The notes under the pieces: model-generated
The model's database searches: none
Told to the model about the DNA's origin: nothing
What the model saw: the letters and a program-made list of their open reading frames with translations, nothing else
In this document: positions 54,960 to 64,000 of the stretch, piece by piece
Layout of the letters: every line of letters starts with the position of its first letter
Numbering within the stretch: the stretch's first letter is position 1
Assembly (NCBI GenBank): GCA_027924585.1
Contig: BSBM01000372.1
Coordinates: 10,709,001 to 10,773,000 of the forward strand
Length of the DNA stretch: 64,000 nt
Source of the DNA: Larix kaempferi
Lineage: Eukaryota; Streptophyta; Pinopsida; Pinales; Pinaceae
Direction of reading: 5' to 3'
Made by a program: the position numbers and the translations under genes

Positions 54960-56270
54960 ACTTGAGGCAGAGCAAAAGGTATCCAGATTCTAGACAAGCA
55001 AGGGCCCCATCAACAAAAGCCTTCTCCACCCCAATCAAGAGGAAAGATTTGTCAACAAATTAGTTGTTAACCATGTTGGAGCAATCTAGGAACAAATTAC
55101 CATGAACCTGATAGGAAATATGGGAAACCTCTAACAAGTAATCTAGAGCATTTGCAGCCAAGATGTACAAGTACAGGGCTAAAGGACATCCCCAATGAAT
55201 AGAGTGATGTGAGGAGATCGGAAGAGACAAGGCCTTGTCAATAGAGGCAAAGTTTGAAGCATTTGTGAACAATGTATTCACCATGGAAACACATCGAGGG
55301 CCAAATCCCAAGCAAATCAACATCTCTGAAACAAAATACTAATCAACACAATCATGTGCTTTGTCAAAATCAATTTTCAAGATCAAATATTGTTGCCTCG
55401 CCCACTCCATGGCCTCCCAGGAAGAAACCACATAGTTAAGGATGAATCTCCCTTGAACAAATCATTTATGCTCCTACCAAACCACATACATAGTGATTGA
55501 GTGGATCTCCAATCCCAAAGCTTTGGCCATAATTCTTTAAGTAACGATGAGCAAGGTGATAGGCCACTAGCCATAAATGGAATCCTTTGTTGCATTCTTT
55601 GGGATAAGATTGATCAACCCATTATTTAGAGACTCGAAATACTGATTAGAAGCAAACACTTCAAAGGACAAAGAGCATAAATCATCAATAAGTGTATCCT
55701 ACATGAACTTGTAGAGCTCACAAGGAAGCCCATCCATGCTTGGGGATTTTCCGTTTTGCATGGAACACTAAGCAACAAAGAGCTATTCCTTGGATATTAT
55801 TTGCCCAACTTATCACTATCACCATAAGAAACCTTGTGGGGAACCACCCTGCAACAAGCATCTCTAGTAGATGCCACCCCATCTTCCAAAGCATAGGGAG
55901 CAATAGTATTATGAAAATGTGAGCTTAACATACATTTAACCTTTGGAAGTTCCTCAACAAGGAGCCATAAGCATGACATAGACCAAGCACACTCTCTATT
56001 GTAACCTTCCACTTGAGAAAGTCAAAGTAAAACTTGGAACCCTTATCCCTCTCTTGGATCCATTGAAGATGGGAGCGAACCCAAACACCCTTGGCAATAT
56101 AGTCCTCAACCTGTTGAACAACTATCTCCAACTTCATAACCTCCTTTTGAAGAGTCACTTTATGAATATTCTCTTCAAGAAAGGTGCGAACCTTCTCAAG
56201 ACATTGCCAAGCCAAGCATAGATCCTTATTCTGCTTTTGTGTTAGCATCTTTCCTCAACCTTTGATAAAA
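54960..56270 (-). pseudogene. LINE reverse transcriptase, N-terminal two thirds
   Basis: Minus-strand frames in order: VRSHLQWIQERDKGSKFYFD and SVLGLCHAYGSLLRN (56060-55960) are the region before RT. An NGKSPSMDGLPCELYK segment (near 55720-55755) is the RT start. LILKIDFDKAYDCVDY (55345-55390) is motif A. SIHWGCPLALYLYILAANAL (55150-55205) is motif B, where QGCPL is degraded to WGCPL. NNFVDKSFL (with an internal stop, near 55050) stands where FADDS is expected, so the catalytic DD is DK. It belongs to a different LINE lineage from the one at 32.4-36.5 kb. Confidence 0.8.
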
Positions 56271-56329
56271 TTAACCGTACATCAAACAACAATATCCCAT
56301 CATAGAATCAAACCCTGATCCCCAACTAG

Positions 56330-56341
56330 CTTGAACCTATT
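56330..56341. repeat. Right target-site duplication of the 4.7-kb LINE insertion
   Basis: CTTGAACCTATT, identical to 51625-51636. Confidence 0.8.
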
Positions 56342-56490
56342 CCTTAATTTCTTCAAAATTCAATATTGAAATTGTATACAACCCTCAGTTGGGTAAAGGT
56401 GAATTGAGAAATTGAGTCACTGTTGAATCTAATTTTCCACCTCTCTCTTTCGAGGCAAACCCCTTAGTTCTTGGAATTTTTTGTATAATG
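56342..56490 (-). pseudogene. Upstream part of the interrupted gypsy RT
   Basis: The minus strand encodes FQELRGLPRKREVEN, then broken sequence fitting the spacer P..GLYR and ILKKLRN, the plant pattern of FQEPKGLPPKREVEHEI and EIKKQL. It is the missing start of the RT whose remainder lies at 50.9-51.6 kb. The two are separated only by the LINE. Confidence 0.65.
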
Positions 56491-56589
56491 TATTAACAAA
56501 TCATAAATTAGCTTGTTTTGTTTGTCATTATACTTGTGGTTGGAAGACTCTAGTTCTAGAGCTTGATTATGTTTTTTTCTTGATAACTA

Positions 56590-57340
56590 TCATTACAAAT
56601 ATATTATATGCATTGATCAATCTCTTAGCCTGATTGGCTTAACCAAAGATATTTTCAGCTTAGATTTGTAGGCATTGATTAGGAATGGTACTTTTCCATC
56701 TTTAATAAGTATGTAAGTATGTAGTCTTATGAGAAATATTGCATGGCGATCCCATAGATAAGGGCTGCCAAGAACAATTTCAAAATCATCTAAAAGTACT
56801 ATATCACACTCTACTTCATCAATGAAATGAAATGATATGCCAAAGTTGCTTTGGATGTTTGTTGGTTGTTGGTCCCAATTTTTGCATTAAAACCTTTTGT
56901 ATTAGGTTCTTTTGACTTCCTGATTCAATTAATGTAGTAATTTTTGTCATCTTCTTTTAGATTTTGATGTACACAAGTCTTTCTCTAGCAACACTAAGTT
57001 TCTTCACTTTTTCCTCTTTAGTTGGTGATTTATCTTCACTTGTACAAATTATCTTCTCATCTAGAGTAGAATCACATTCCACCTCCTCCCTTAACATTGG
57101 AAAGAGATTTCTTAGTTTGGGTTGTAATCTCTAGCACAATTCTGTGATGTGCACATCAATAACACAATGATTGCAATTATTCTCGTTGGTGCCTTTATTT
57201 AGTGGTCTTGGAAATCCTCTTTCCTTTCCTTTTCTTAGGAAATTTCCCATGTTGCACACGTTCCTAGAGTGCGGGGACATTGGGATTGTAGGCATGTGTG
57301 TTCAAAAAGGCTAGAACCTTATCCCCAAAACTTGTAGGAA
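56590..57340 (-). pseudogene. Ty3/gypsy protease and gag end
   Basis: Broken minus-strand frames give the protease. TTLIESGSQKNLIQKVLMQK (56870-56940) is the active-site region, with Asp replaced by Glu in ESGS. FHFIDEVECDIVLLDDFEIV and LGSPYLWDRHAIF (56720-56830) are the conserved C-terminal part. Above it, LQPKLRNLFPMLREEVECDS (57050-57130) fits the segment between the nucleocapsid knuckle and the protease. It is the 5' part of the 48.4-57.3 kb gypsy element. No intact gag core is recognised above it. Confidence 0.7.
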
Positions 57341-59840
57341 ACAATGGATTAGAACTCTGGAGTAGGAACAATATATTAAAAGATATTATTAAAAACAATA
57401 AAAAAATGGGAAAAAATTTCAAAAATATATAGGGAATTTAACTAACCATGATACTTACATATTGCTTCTCTAGGTCACATTATTGGTCTAGGGTTTATTC
57501 CTTTAGTATTATTTGAACCCAATTCATTCTGAATGGGATAATATGCATCATCACTCTTGTGTAGGTTGTAAAACTTTTACTTGCAGTACTTGTCCTTGGT
57601 CATCATTTTTAAAATGGCTTGTGATTTCTAGCCCAATTGCATGCAACATGGATGTGAATTCCCCATGGAGTATGTATGTGAGAGTTTCATGTAATTCCAT
57701 TTCACACCGAAAAACCATTTTTACCCTAATTTTCTATTATTTTCCATGACCCTTTACTCCATTGATTATGCCAGTTGGTTGTAATGTTTCACCTATCATG
57801 TTCTAAATGTATTGCAAATGCTTGAAACTATCGAGTTCTAAGGCAATTGGAAATAGTGTACTCTCACCACACATTATCTCCCTACACTTTGTTTTAGTGC
57901 TTGCTAACCATAGGGGAGAATCCCTAGGGACTTTAGAGGTCGACTAACAACCAAACAAAGGATCAGTAACTCTTAAACTTAGATTTAAAAAACACGCTAT
58001 CATAAACTCTGTGTATAAGAATGGAACACCAATGAGCAAATGAATGTTTTTAGAGTTGAAAATGCACAAAAATAAATGCAAAAATTTACTGAGTTTGGGC
58101 ACACAACTCAATGCAACTTAGACAAATTAATCATGCTAATTTGCGATAAAAAAATAGAAATTACAACTATGAGTTAGGACTATTTTTCGTGCTGATCTTT
58201 GATGTTTTTGGTTTTTCCTGTGATTTTTTTTATGATTTTGTGCACAGAAACCGAGAAAAAATATAGTTTCTCTTTATTTCTATGATAAAGGGAAAATTAC
58301 AAGCAACTAATCTTGTTCTAATGTCCTTGAAAACATAATTAAATAGGTCTAAAATGCCTATCATAATATTCTTAAGATGCAAGATTGAATATTGTAAGTG
58401 AAAGTTCATTTTTAGTGTGAAATAGGAATTGAAACCCAATAAACTAGCCTTTATAAAGTGAAAGAAAATTAAAAAGTAAGAAGGTGAATTGGGTGGAAGA
58501 AAATATAAGGCCTATTCACTCAAGCCTTGTCAAGATCAATATTAGTAACACATGAAAACCTAAGATAATATAAGTTTCATACATGAAAAAGTTATAGTAG
58601 TCGCCAAGGAAATGTAATTCTTTATTAATAAGAGTTGTAGGAAAAAAAAGTCATGATAGGTTTGGACAACAATACTAAGGTACAAAGCACTCTTTTGGAT
58701 GGAACAATGCTAGTCACAACCCAACAAAGCCAACTCTCCACCATTGGTATTCCATGCTAGCTACCAATCTCAATCTCTCTAGGAAGAAGAAGCAAGGAAA
58801 ATGAGAATAACACTAGCTCAACAACATAAGAATCCAAAATCAAAACGCTTTCCTCTTTGCTTCATATAATATATATAGGAAAGAATAAGAAAAGAGCATG
58901 AGAGAGAAAAGATAAGAATAATCATCTCCAAATATAACACTCATTTTTTAGTGAAAATAACACGTGTATGAAGAAAATGCTCCTATAGTCCCCTTCTTTC
59001 GCGATAATAATCTGTAAGAGAAATTACACTTGTATATGGCTAATTACTTAGTTTAATGAATTATTTTCATGACTAAAATAAACCCTATTCATTTTCCATT
59101 GAAAAAATTACCTAAAATTAAGCCTTAAACTATGGGATATGTGAGAATTATTTTAGAACCATAATTTTAGGTTTCTAAATAGTAAAATGGATAGACTTAT
59201 TTTTAGGAATGGATGAGGCATGAAAATATGAAAGTTGATAAGTTTGTTTTTAGGAATAGATAAGAGATATGAAAATAGCAATCAATATCTTATACGCATA
59301 ACTAGAATAACAAGTTTAATCATCTGAAAATGGCATACGGGAAATCCAAGGTCAAACTAGGTCAATGAAGGCTCATCAATGAGGTTGCACCAATTAGAGT
59401 CATATGCAATCCCCCTAGGGCTCAATACTATCTAATAAAGGCCAATTTCTCCATATGTGCCCATCAAGCTAAATATAGACCATGCCAAAATACAACCAGT
59501 CCACAGTGCTAAGAATGACATGAAATCATATGTTGACATTGCTTGTCATATTGGGTCCACACATATCTAGTCAACTGCTAAAAATAGACTATCCTTAGAA
59601 ACTTATGAAACTTCAAAGATAATAAAATCTTCCAATTGGGTCCAGAATTATGAAATTGGATCTTCAATTAGACCAATCTATAGAAACTATTAAAAATAGA
59701 AATTGCTAAAAAGAAAACACTTCTCAAATTTGCTTCAAAACTAAACCCCATAATATATCCCCAAAGGATATCCAAAATTATGATCAAATCATGCAAAATG
59801 TGATACTACAAGTCACCTTAACCATACCTTGTGGGGGACT
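57341..59840. other. Spacer, possibly gag/leader of the gypsy element, then AT-rich DNA
   Basis: No domain is recognised. Short frames at 57513-57749 (plus) and 58439-58230 (minus) are isolated. Primer site and LTR of the gypsy element were expected here but not found. Confidence 0.3.
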
Positions 59841-60430
59841 TCAACCTCCCATAGAGGGTGTTTGATCGACATGTGGTGGTTTGATTGGGTGAGCAGGAGA
59901 GGGTGGTTGTATGACTTATGGTGGGTCAACTAGGTGAGGAAGAGAGGGTGGTCGGTTGACCTGTGGTGGGTCAACTATGCGAGCAAGATAGGGTGTCTGA
60001 ATGACCTGTAGTGGAGGAGATGGTGGTCGGTCGTCCTGTAGTGGAGGAGAGGGTGGTCAGTCGACCTGTGGAGAAGGAGGAGGAGATGGAGGAGGAGGTG
60101 GAGGATCAACACCCTCATAAGATGAATCGAAACTAACACTCCCAGCTGGCCACCACCTCTCTAGTAGCCTTATCACATGCACAATATGACACATCAGTGA
60201 TGTCATATCATATGGAAAGCTCCTCCAAATCTGAACAAGTTCCGGGTCTCTTGTGATCTCATTGGCCTGAATAGGGTGCACTCTCTATCGACCCAACAAC
60301 CCAGACAATTGATCTACCATCTCCTAGTGGAAATCTAGCATCATGCCTATGTCATAGGTCGGGTCTTTGTAATTGCGGTAGATCCTATGTCTCGGCCATG
60401 TGATTGTTAGGTTGGGGAGGCATGTTCTCA
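59840..60430 (-). pseudogene. C-terminal part of a decayed gene: conserved helical segment plus Pro-rich repeats
   Basis: The minus-strand frame from 60281 gives HPIQANEITRDPELVQIWRS and then CHIVHVIRLLERWWPAGSVS, a helical, Trp-rich segment, followed by (P)nS(P)n. Beyond the stop the Pro-rich theme continues as repeats of PPSPPLQ and DRPPSPPLQV to about 59850, from a degenerate 30-60-bp tandem repeat. Above 60281 YRNYKDPTYDIGMMLDFH extends the protein with one stop. I do not recognise the family. Trp-rich helices plus a Pro-rich tail recall transposon-borne plant mobile domain proteins, but this is only a resemblance. Confidence 0.4.
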
Positions 60431-62140
60431 ACCTAACTGTCGATATCTACAAAATTGTAGAGAACAATAATTAGACAATTTAATTAAAGAATGTAAATAA
60501 AATGTTATAATAAATTGCATATGCATTAAAGTAGACAACAAAATGCAACTAGATTAATCAAAACACAGAGATAATATTATTGGTGAGCTCCTAATGTGGA
60601 TGCCTAATGAGGGCAATTATACCAAGAGCCTACTTTAAATGTCAACCTGGGTAACGTACAAACTTTAGAGATGCATGCACTATCTGTGCTCTTATAGGAT
60701 AATCTCTTGTCATAGTTGGATGTCGGTATCGATGTTCTAAAGGTTGTCTACTAAATATGAAAACTGGTTATGCTATGAATGAAATACGGGAAAGCAATAA
60801 ATCTAATTAAAAGAATTAAAGTGCTGAAAGCAGTAAACCTGTTCTAAGAAATAAAGATGCCAAAAGTAGTAAATTTGTTCTAAGAAATAAAGCAGTAAAT
60901 CTATCTTAAATAATTAAAATACTGAGAGTAAAGGGAATGATCTTATAAAATTACTTAATGCAGAATAATAAATCTAAAAATGAACATGCCATAACAGATC
61001 TATTCTAAGATTGGGGAAAACAAGGTTTGTCGTTATTTTATGCCTAAAACTAGAATTCTAATCTAAACCATTTTAAATCCCAAGACTAAAATTGAAGTGC
61101 AATCGTTTCAAGCTATCCATCTACTACTAAAGAAATTGATCATGATGAGAAACAGTCAAAAACCTCAGATATAAACCATGATATTGAAAGCAAAGCTGAT
61201 ACACATGCAATCGTTGATTCGAATATGCGTTGAAAGAAAGAACCTATAGGACTATTGAAACTGTTCTAATGTACTACAAAATGTATTATAAACTACTATA
61301 GAAATAAATCATTCAAACGCTCCCATATGTAATAGAACTGTTCAAAAACACATAATTGAAAGAAATACCTGCAAATAGAAATCTCAAGACCTATGTGTTG
61401 GAGGGGCCCTCCCCAACCCGTACTCAGGAGAGAATAAAACTTAGAAACGCTCGCTGGAATTAATCATCAATCTCTTATTTAAAATATAAAAACCATGTCA
61501 AAACAAATGTCTGTACTTCGCAGTATTGATAGGGTAGAAAACGTTAAAACAATGTTTTTCTCAAAATAACAGCAGGGGCCTCTCGCTACCCGAGAGGTCC
61601 ACATTTATGCGATTTAATGCTGATCCTAACTGATTGTCAAAATGCCGATTCTTCTTGAAAGTGGGAGTGCGTCCTCTATAAATCAGGAAACAGGGCGCCG
61701 AGCTTGGTGATCCTTTAGTCTTCTACACGTCCATCCTTGAATGACCCTGAACCTACTCAATCGCGCTTGGTTTCCATATAATTAGTTTATTTGATACACA
61801 TTCTAACATCCAAGAATAATCATAAAACAATTCTATTAAATAATTAAAGTAAAACATTTTCCCCCCACAAATGAGTATGTTTCATCACCATTGCTTGAGT
61901 TTGGTTGCTGGAAAAAAAGGTTATCAAATACCTGAAAACTTGACTCATCAATTACCTCTACGATCTGGTGGCTCATCTACAGTGAATAGGATGTTGGGAC
62001 ATCCTTGCCAATCCAACCCTGCGTATGGTTATAGTACGATATCCAGTGTGTTATTATCCTCACTGGCAAGTAAATCAAGTGGCTCCTAAGTGATCTTTCC
62101 AGGGAAATCATACTAGCCCCTCTTGCGAAACATTTCCCCC
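60431..62140. other. Spacer or intron of the decayed gene
   Basis: Mostly AT-rich without coding sense. A 7-bp-arm hairpin CCTCTCG-CTACC-CGAGAGG lies at about 61578. The phrase GTTCTAAGAAATAAAG occurs twice near 60845-60895. Near 61960-62040 the minus strand encodes GLDWQGCPNILFTVDEPPDR, which may be another piece of the neighbouring gene. Confidence 0.3.
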
Positions 62141-62930
62141 CACATGCGTATATGCACCTTGGTCATCAATGTAGGAGAATGGCCATAGAATGAGGGCAAA
62201 GTGACTGAAAATCTCTCAAAAAATAAGGAAAACAACTCCGAAGCAAACTAGAAGACTATCCTGGGATTGAATATAGCGCGACAACGATCCAGAGAAAAAC
62301 AAAACTACCACAAAATATGGCATACCACCTAATGAATCCATGCCTCTACACTAAAGAATCAACATAATATAATAATGGGCAACTAATTCATTTCCCATCA
62401 GTCGTGACATGTGCCACTGTCACGACCAAAAGTGAGAGGCACCTAACCTCCTCTACACAAAAATAAGATATCATGAGCTAGCCAATGGCTACCTGGAAGT
62501 CACCAAGGGTAGTGGCATCCCCACTGACATATCTCAGTACATATATGTCATTTGAGTGGTTGCTACAACTCTAGTGGGACATTGGGGAAATGGGGTCAAT
62601 CCTCACCTCTCCTGGATAATCTTGCAATGAAGTATATGTCCTCCTCTGTGGGTAGTAACCATAGATCAGGAGCCACCCTAAAAGCTTTCCATCGTCGATC
62701 CCAATAATAGATCAACTACATCAACAACTGATAATGCCCTCTTAGCAGCGTAGCCTCCTCATAAAACTTCTGGAGGCCAACATGGTGTAAGAGATAACTA
62801 GTCTGTGGGGTAATAGGTCGAGGGAGAAAATCCCCCCCTCTCTCTCTCTCTTTGATCTCCCACTCTTGGACAACATTGTCGACCTTGTTATTACTCTCGT
62901 CGTTCCTATCTCTGATTAACACATATAAAT
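62140..62930 (-). pseudogene. N-terminal part of a decayed gene, possibly plant-mobile-domain-like
   Basis: The minus-strand frame from 62922 encodes RGGDFLPRPITPQTSYLLHH, then YEEATLLRGHYQLLM. After a stop it continues in phase with LIYYWDRRWKAFRVAPDLWL, LPTEEDIYFIARLSRRGED, and then a TGA in place of a Trp codon before PHFPNVP. The arrangement of aromatic strand, L(P)TEEDIYF and LSRRGE/W recalls the TLEDV..L.GL(P) core of plant mobile domain proteins carried by transposons. The match is weak. It probably forms one gene with 59840-60430, since strand and spacing agree. Stops show it is inactive. Confidence 0.4.
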
Positions 62931-63029
62931 TTGGTTAGAAACATATAGATAGAGAGATAAAACACACAAAAACTTACTAAAGTTCATTTGCGTTTATCAA
63001 AGCCATCGAAAAAAAAATTCTCAATTTTT

Positions 63030-63800
63030 TCTTTGAAGGTTCTCAGTGTGCCCATAAAACAGTGATGCACCATTACCAGTGCTTATGTAAATTAATCTCA
63101 CCGCACGCGGTGCTAGAAAATAAAACACGCATTGACGACAATGCTTGACAATATTTAAGTGCACTGCGGAAATGAAAACAATTTTTTTTAAGATAGAACT
63201 TTTCGTGCTTTGTATATCAGTATGTATTGGTGCATCCATATATAAACAAAGTACCGATCAAAAACATTTTTTATTAATATAATTGGCAGTGGTTATTATT
63301 AAGACGCACCGTAGATGATGCATCGGTATCTCCTTAGAACCTATGCATCCATGTATACAGTGAACATTGATATGTTGTAAAATATATTACATGGTTTGGG
63401 TGTTAAATTTATAAACATGTCTTCAAAATAATTTTTACAGTGCGCATTTAGCATAGGAACGCACCATGGACGATGCGTTCGAATATTTAAATTCCACCAT
63501 GTATGTGTTAATTTTTTTGGTTAAACAGTGAGTTTGCATTTGGGTTTACGACCTGTGAATAGTCCGTCATGTTTAGGGTCAAGCCTCGATAACGGTGTGT
63601 TCATTTATTTCAATAACACTTTCAGTTTTTACAAATTAATTGTTCATTAAGTTTAAGTGGTGTGTTGTTATTTATTCTCATGCACCGCAAAACAATGCAT
63701 ATGGGTTATGAAAACGCACCGCACATGGTGCAACATCTTTTTAAAAAGGCATCTATTGTCAGTGTGCTCTGTGTTTAAACACAATGCATCGATTATCAAG
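63030..63800. repeat. Cluster of short GCACC/GGTGC repeats
   Basis: In otherwise AT-rich DNA the motif GCACC(G/A) or its complement recurs in both orientations. Examples are GATGCACCATTACC (63048), CACCGCACGCGGTG (63100, a perfect 6-base-arm palindrome), ACGCACCGTAGATGATGCAT (63304), ACGCACCATGGACGATGCGT (63453), TGCACCGCAAAACAATGCAT (63682) and ACGCACCGCACATGGTGCAA (63714). Short motifs repeated in direct and inverted orientation are typical of the subterminal regions of CACTA-like transposons. The element end itself would lie beyond what I can identify. Confidence 0.55.
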
Positions 63801-64000
63801 TCTAGTGCAAGCTGAATAAAAAACGTGCAAGTTGTAGTTTTTAATTTTTTTTTTGGAAAAAAAGACCAATTAAAAAAAGTTTCAATTTTTAATCCGCTAA
63901 AAAATTAAATGATAAGGTAATAAGCAAAATATCTAGACTCTTACTTGCATGGGAGGCATGGTTTCCATGTATAGAAGTAACCAAATTTTCCAATCGCGTG
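63801..64000. other. AT-rich end of window
   Basis: Poly-A and poly-T rich, with no feature recognised. Confidence 0.4.

Larger units (their letters stand above)
51637..56329 (-). mobile_element. LINE inserted in the gypsy RT and itself interrupted
   Basis: A minus-strand LINE spans this interval. Its A-tail shows as a T run at 51639-51645. Its 3' coding part (zinc-finger region) covers about 51.7-52.88 kb and its RT part about 54.96-56.27 kb. Both edges carry CTTGAACCTATT, and the gypsy RT reads on across them, so the LINE entered the gypsy. The gap at about 52.89-54.95 kb is a plus-strand gypsy fragment with an LTR that entered the LINE later. The 5' end of the LINE lacks the endonuclease. 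Confidence 0.8.

Noticed and set aside
62840-62870. CT microsatellite as a regulatory GAGA element
   Set aside because: It is a short run only, inside decayed coding sequence, with no promoter nearby.

Overview
The window reads as intergenic DNA from a plant with a very large, repeat-filled nuclear genome. A gymnosperm (conifer-type) is the most likely source. That rests on the mix of long-decayed Ty3/gypsy elements, plant-type LINEs carrying RNase H, initiator-methionine-tRNA primer sites, AT-rich spacers and the absence of any intact host gene over 64 kb. The organism call is inference. I found no intact protein-coding gene, no rRNA or tRNA gene, and nothing prokaryotic. Almost every long reading frame is either a decayed piece of a mobile element or chance.

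Layout. 1-4.4 kb: Ty3/gypsy gag and protease remnants on the minus strand, ending in an LTR-like promoter. 4.4-8.3 kb: AT-rich and LTR-like spacer with direct repeats. 8.4-9.6 kb: copy A of a hierarchical repeat that returns at 46.1-48.1 kb. 10.5-19.2 kb: a minus-strand chromovirus-like gypsy element (primer site 19.0, gag 18.4, protease 17.5, reverse transcriptase 16.4-17.2, RNase H/integrase 15.3-15.9, integrase C-terminus 11.0-11.4). It is split by an LTR-like block (about 12.6-15.3 kb) that holds a hAT-type MITE. 21.1-23.8 kb: a gypsy integrase tail, a short LTR with primer site, and a clean 5'-truncated LINE insertion with a 13-bp target-site duplication. 24-28.3 kb: mostly AT-rich DNA with a long microsatellite, a second MITE of the same family and local tandem duplications. 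29.0-29.6 kb: two exons of a host-type inositol polyphosphate 5-phosphatase, the second tandemly duplicated. 30.1-31.7 kb: an LTR with a primer site. 32.4-36.5 kb: a nearly full-length but inactive LINE pol on the minus strand. 37.35-42.9 kb: a non-autonomous LTR retrotransposon with 1.64-kb LTRs and a 2.25-kb interior that has no pol. 43.1-43.3 kb: a CACTA-like terminus. 45.4-48.1 kb: a LINE tail, then repeat copies B and C. 48.4-57.3 kb: a minus-strand gypsy element holding a 4.7-kb LINE with matching flanks, which itself holds a plus-strand gypsy fragment with its 3' LTR. 59.8-62.9 kb: a decayed gene remnant of uncertain family. 63.0-63.8 kb: a cluster of short GCACC/GGTGC repeats.

The pieces do not form a pathway. 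They record successive insertion, decay and local tandem duplication: at least sixteen short duplications (about 36-326 bp) lie along the window. The most interesting items are the non-autonomous LTR element, the hierarchical repeat shared by two loci 38 kb apart, the duplicated 5-phosphatase exon, the pair of hAT-like MITEs and the three-layer nest with a 12-bp flanking duplication.
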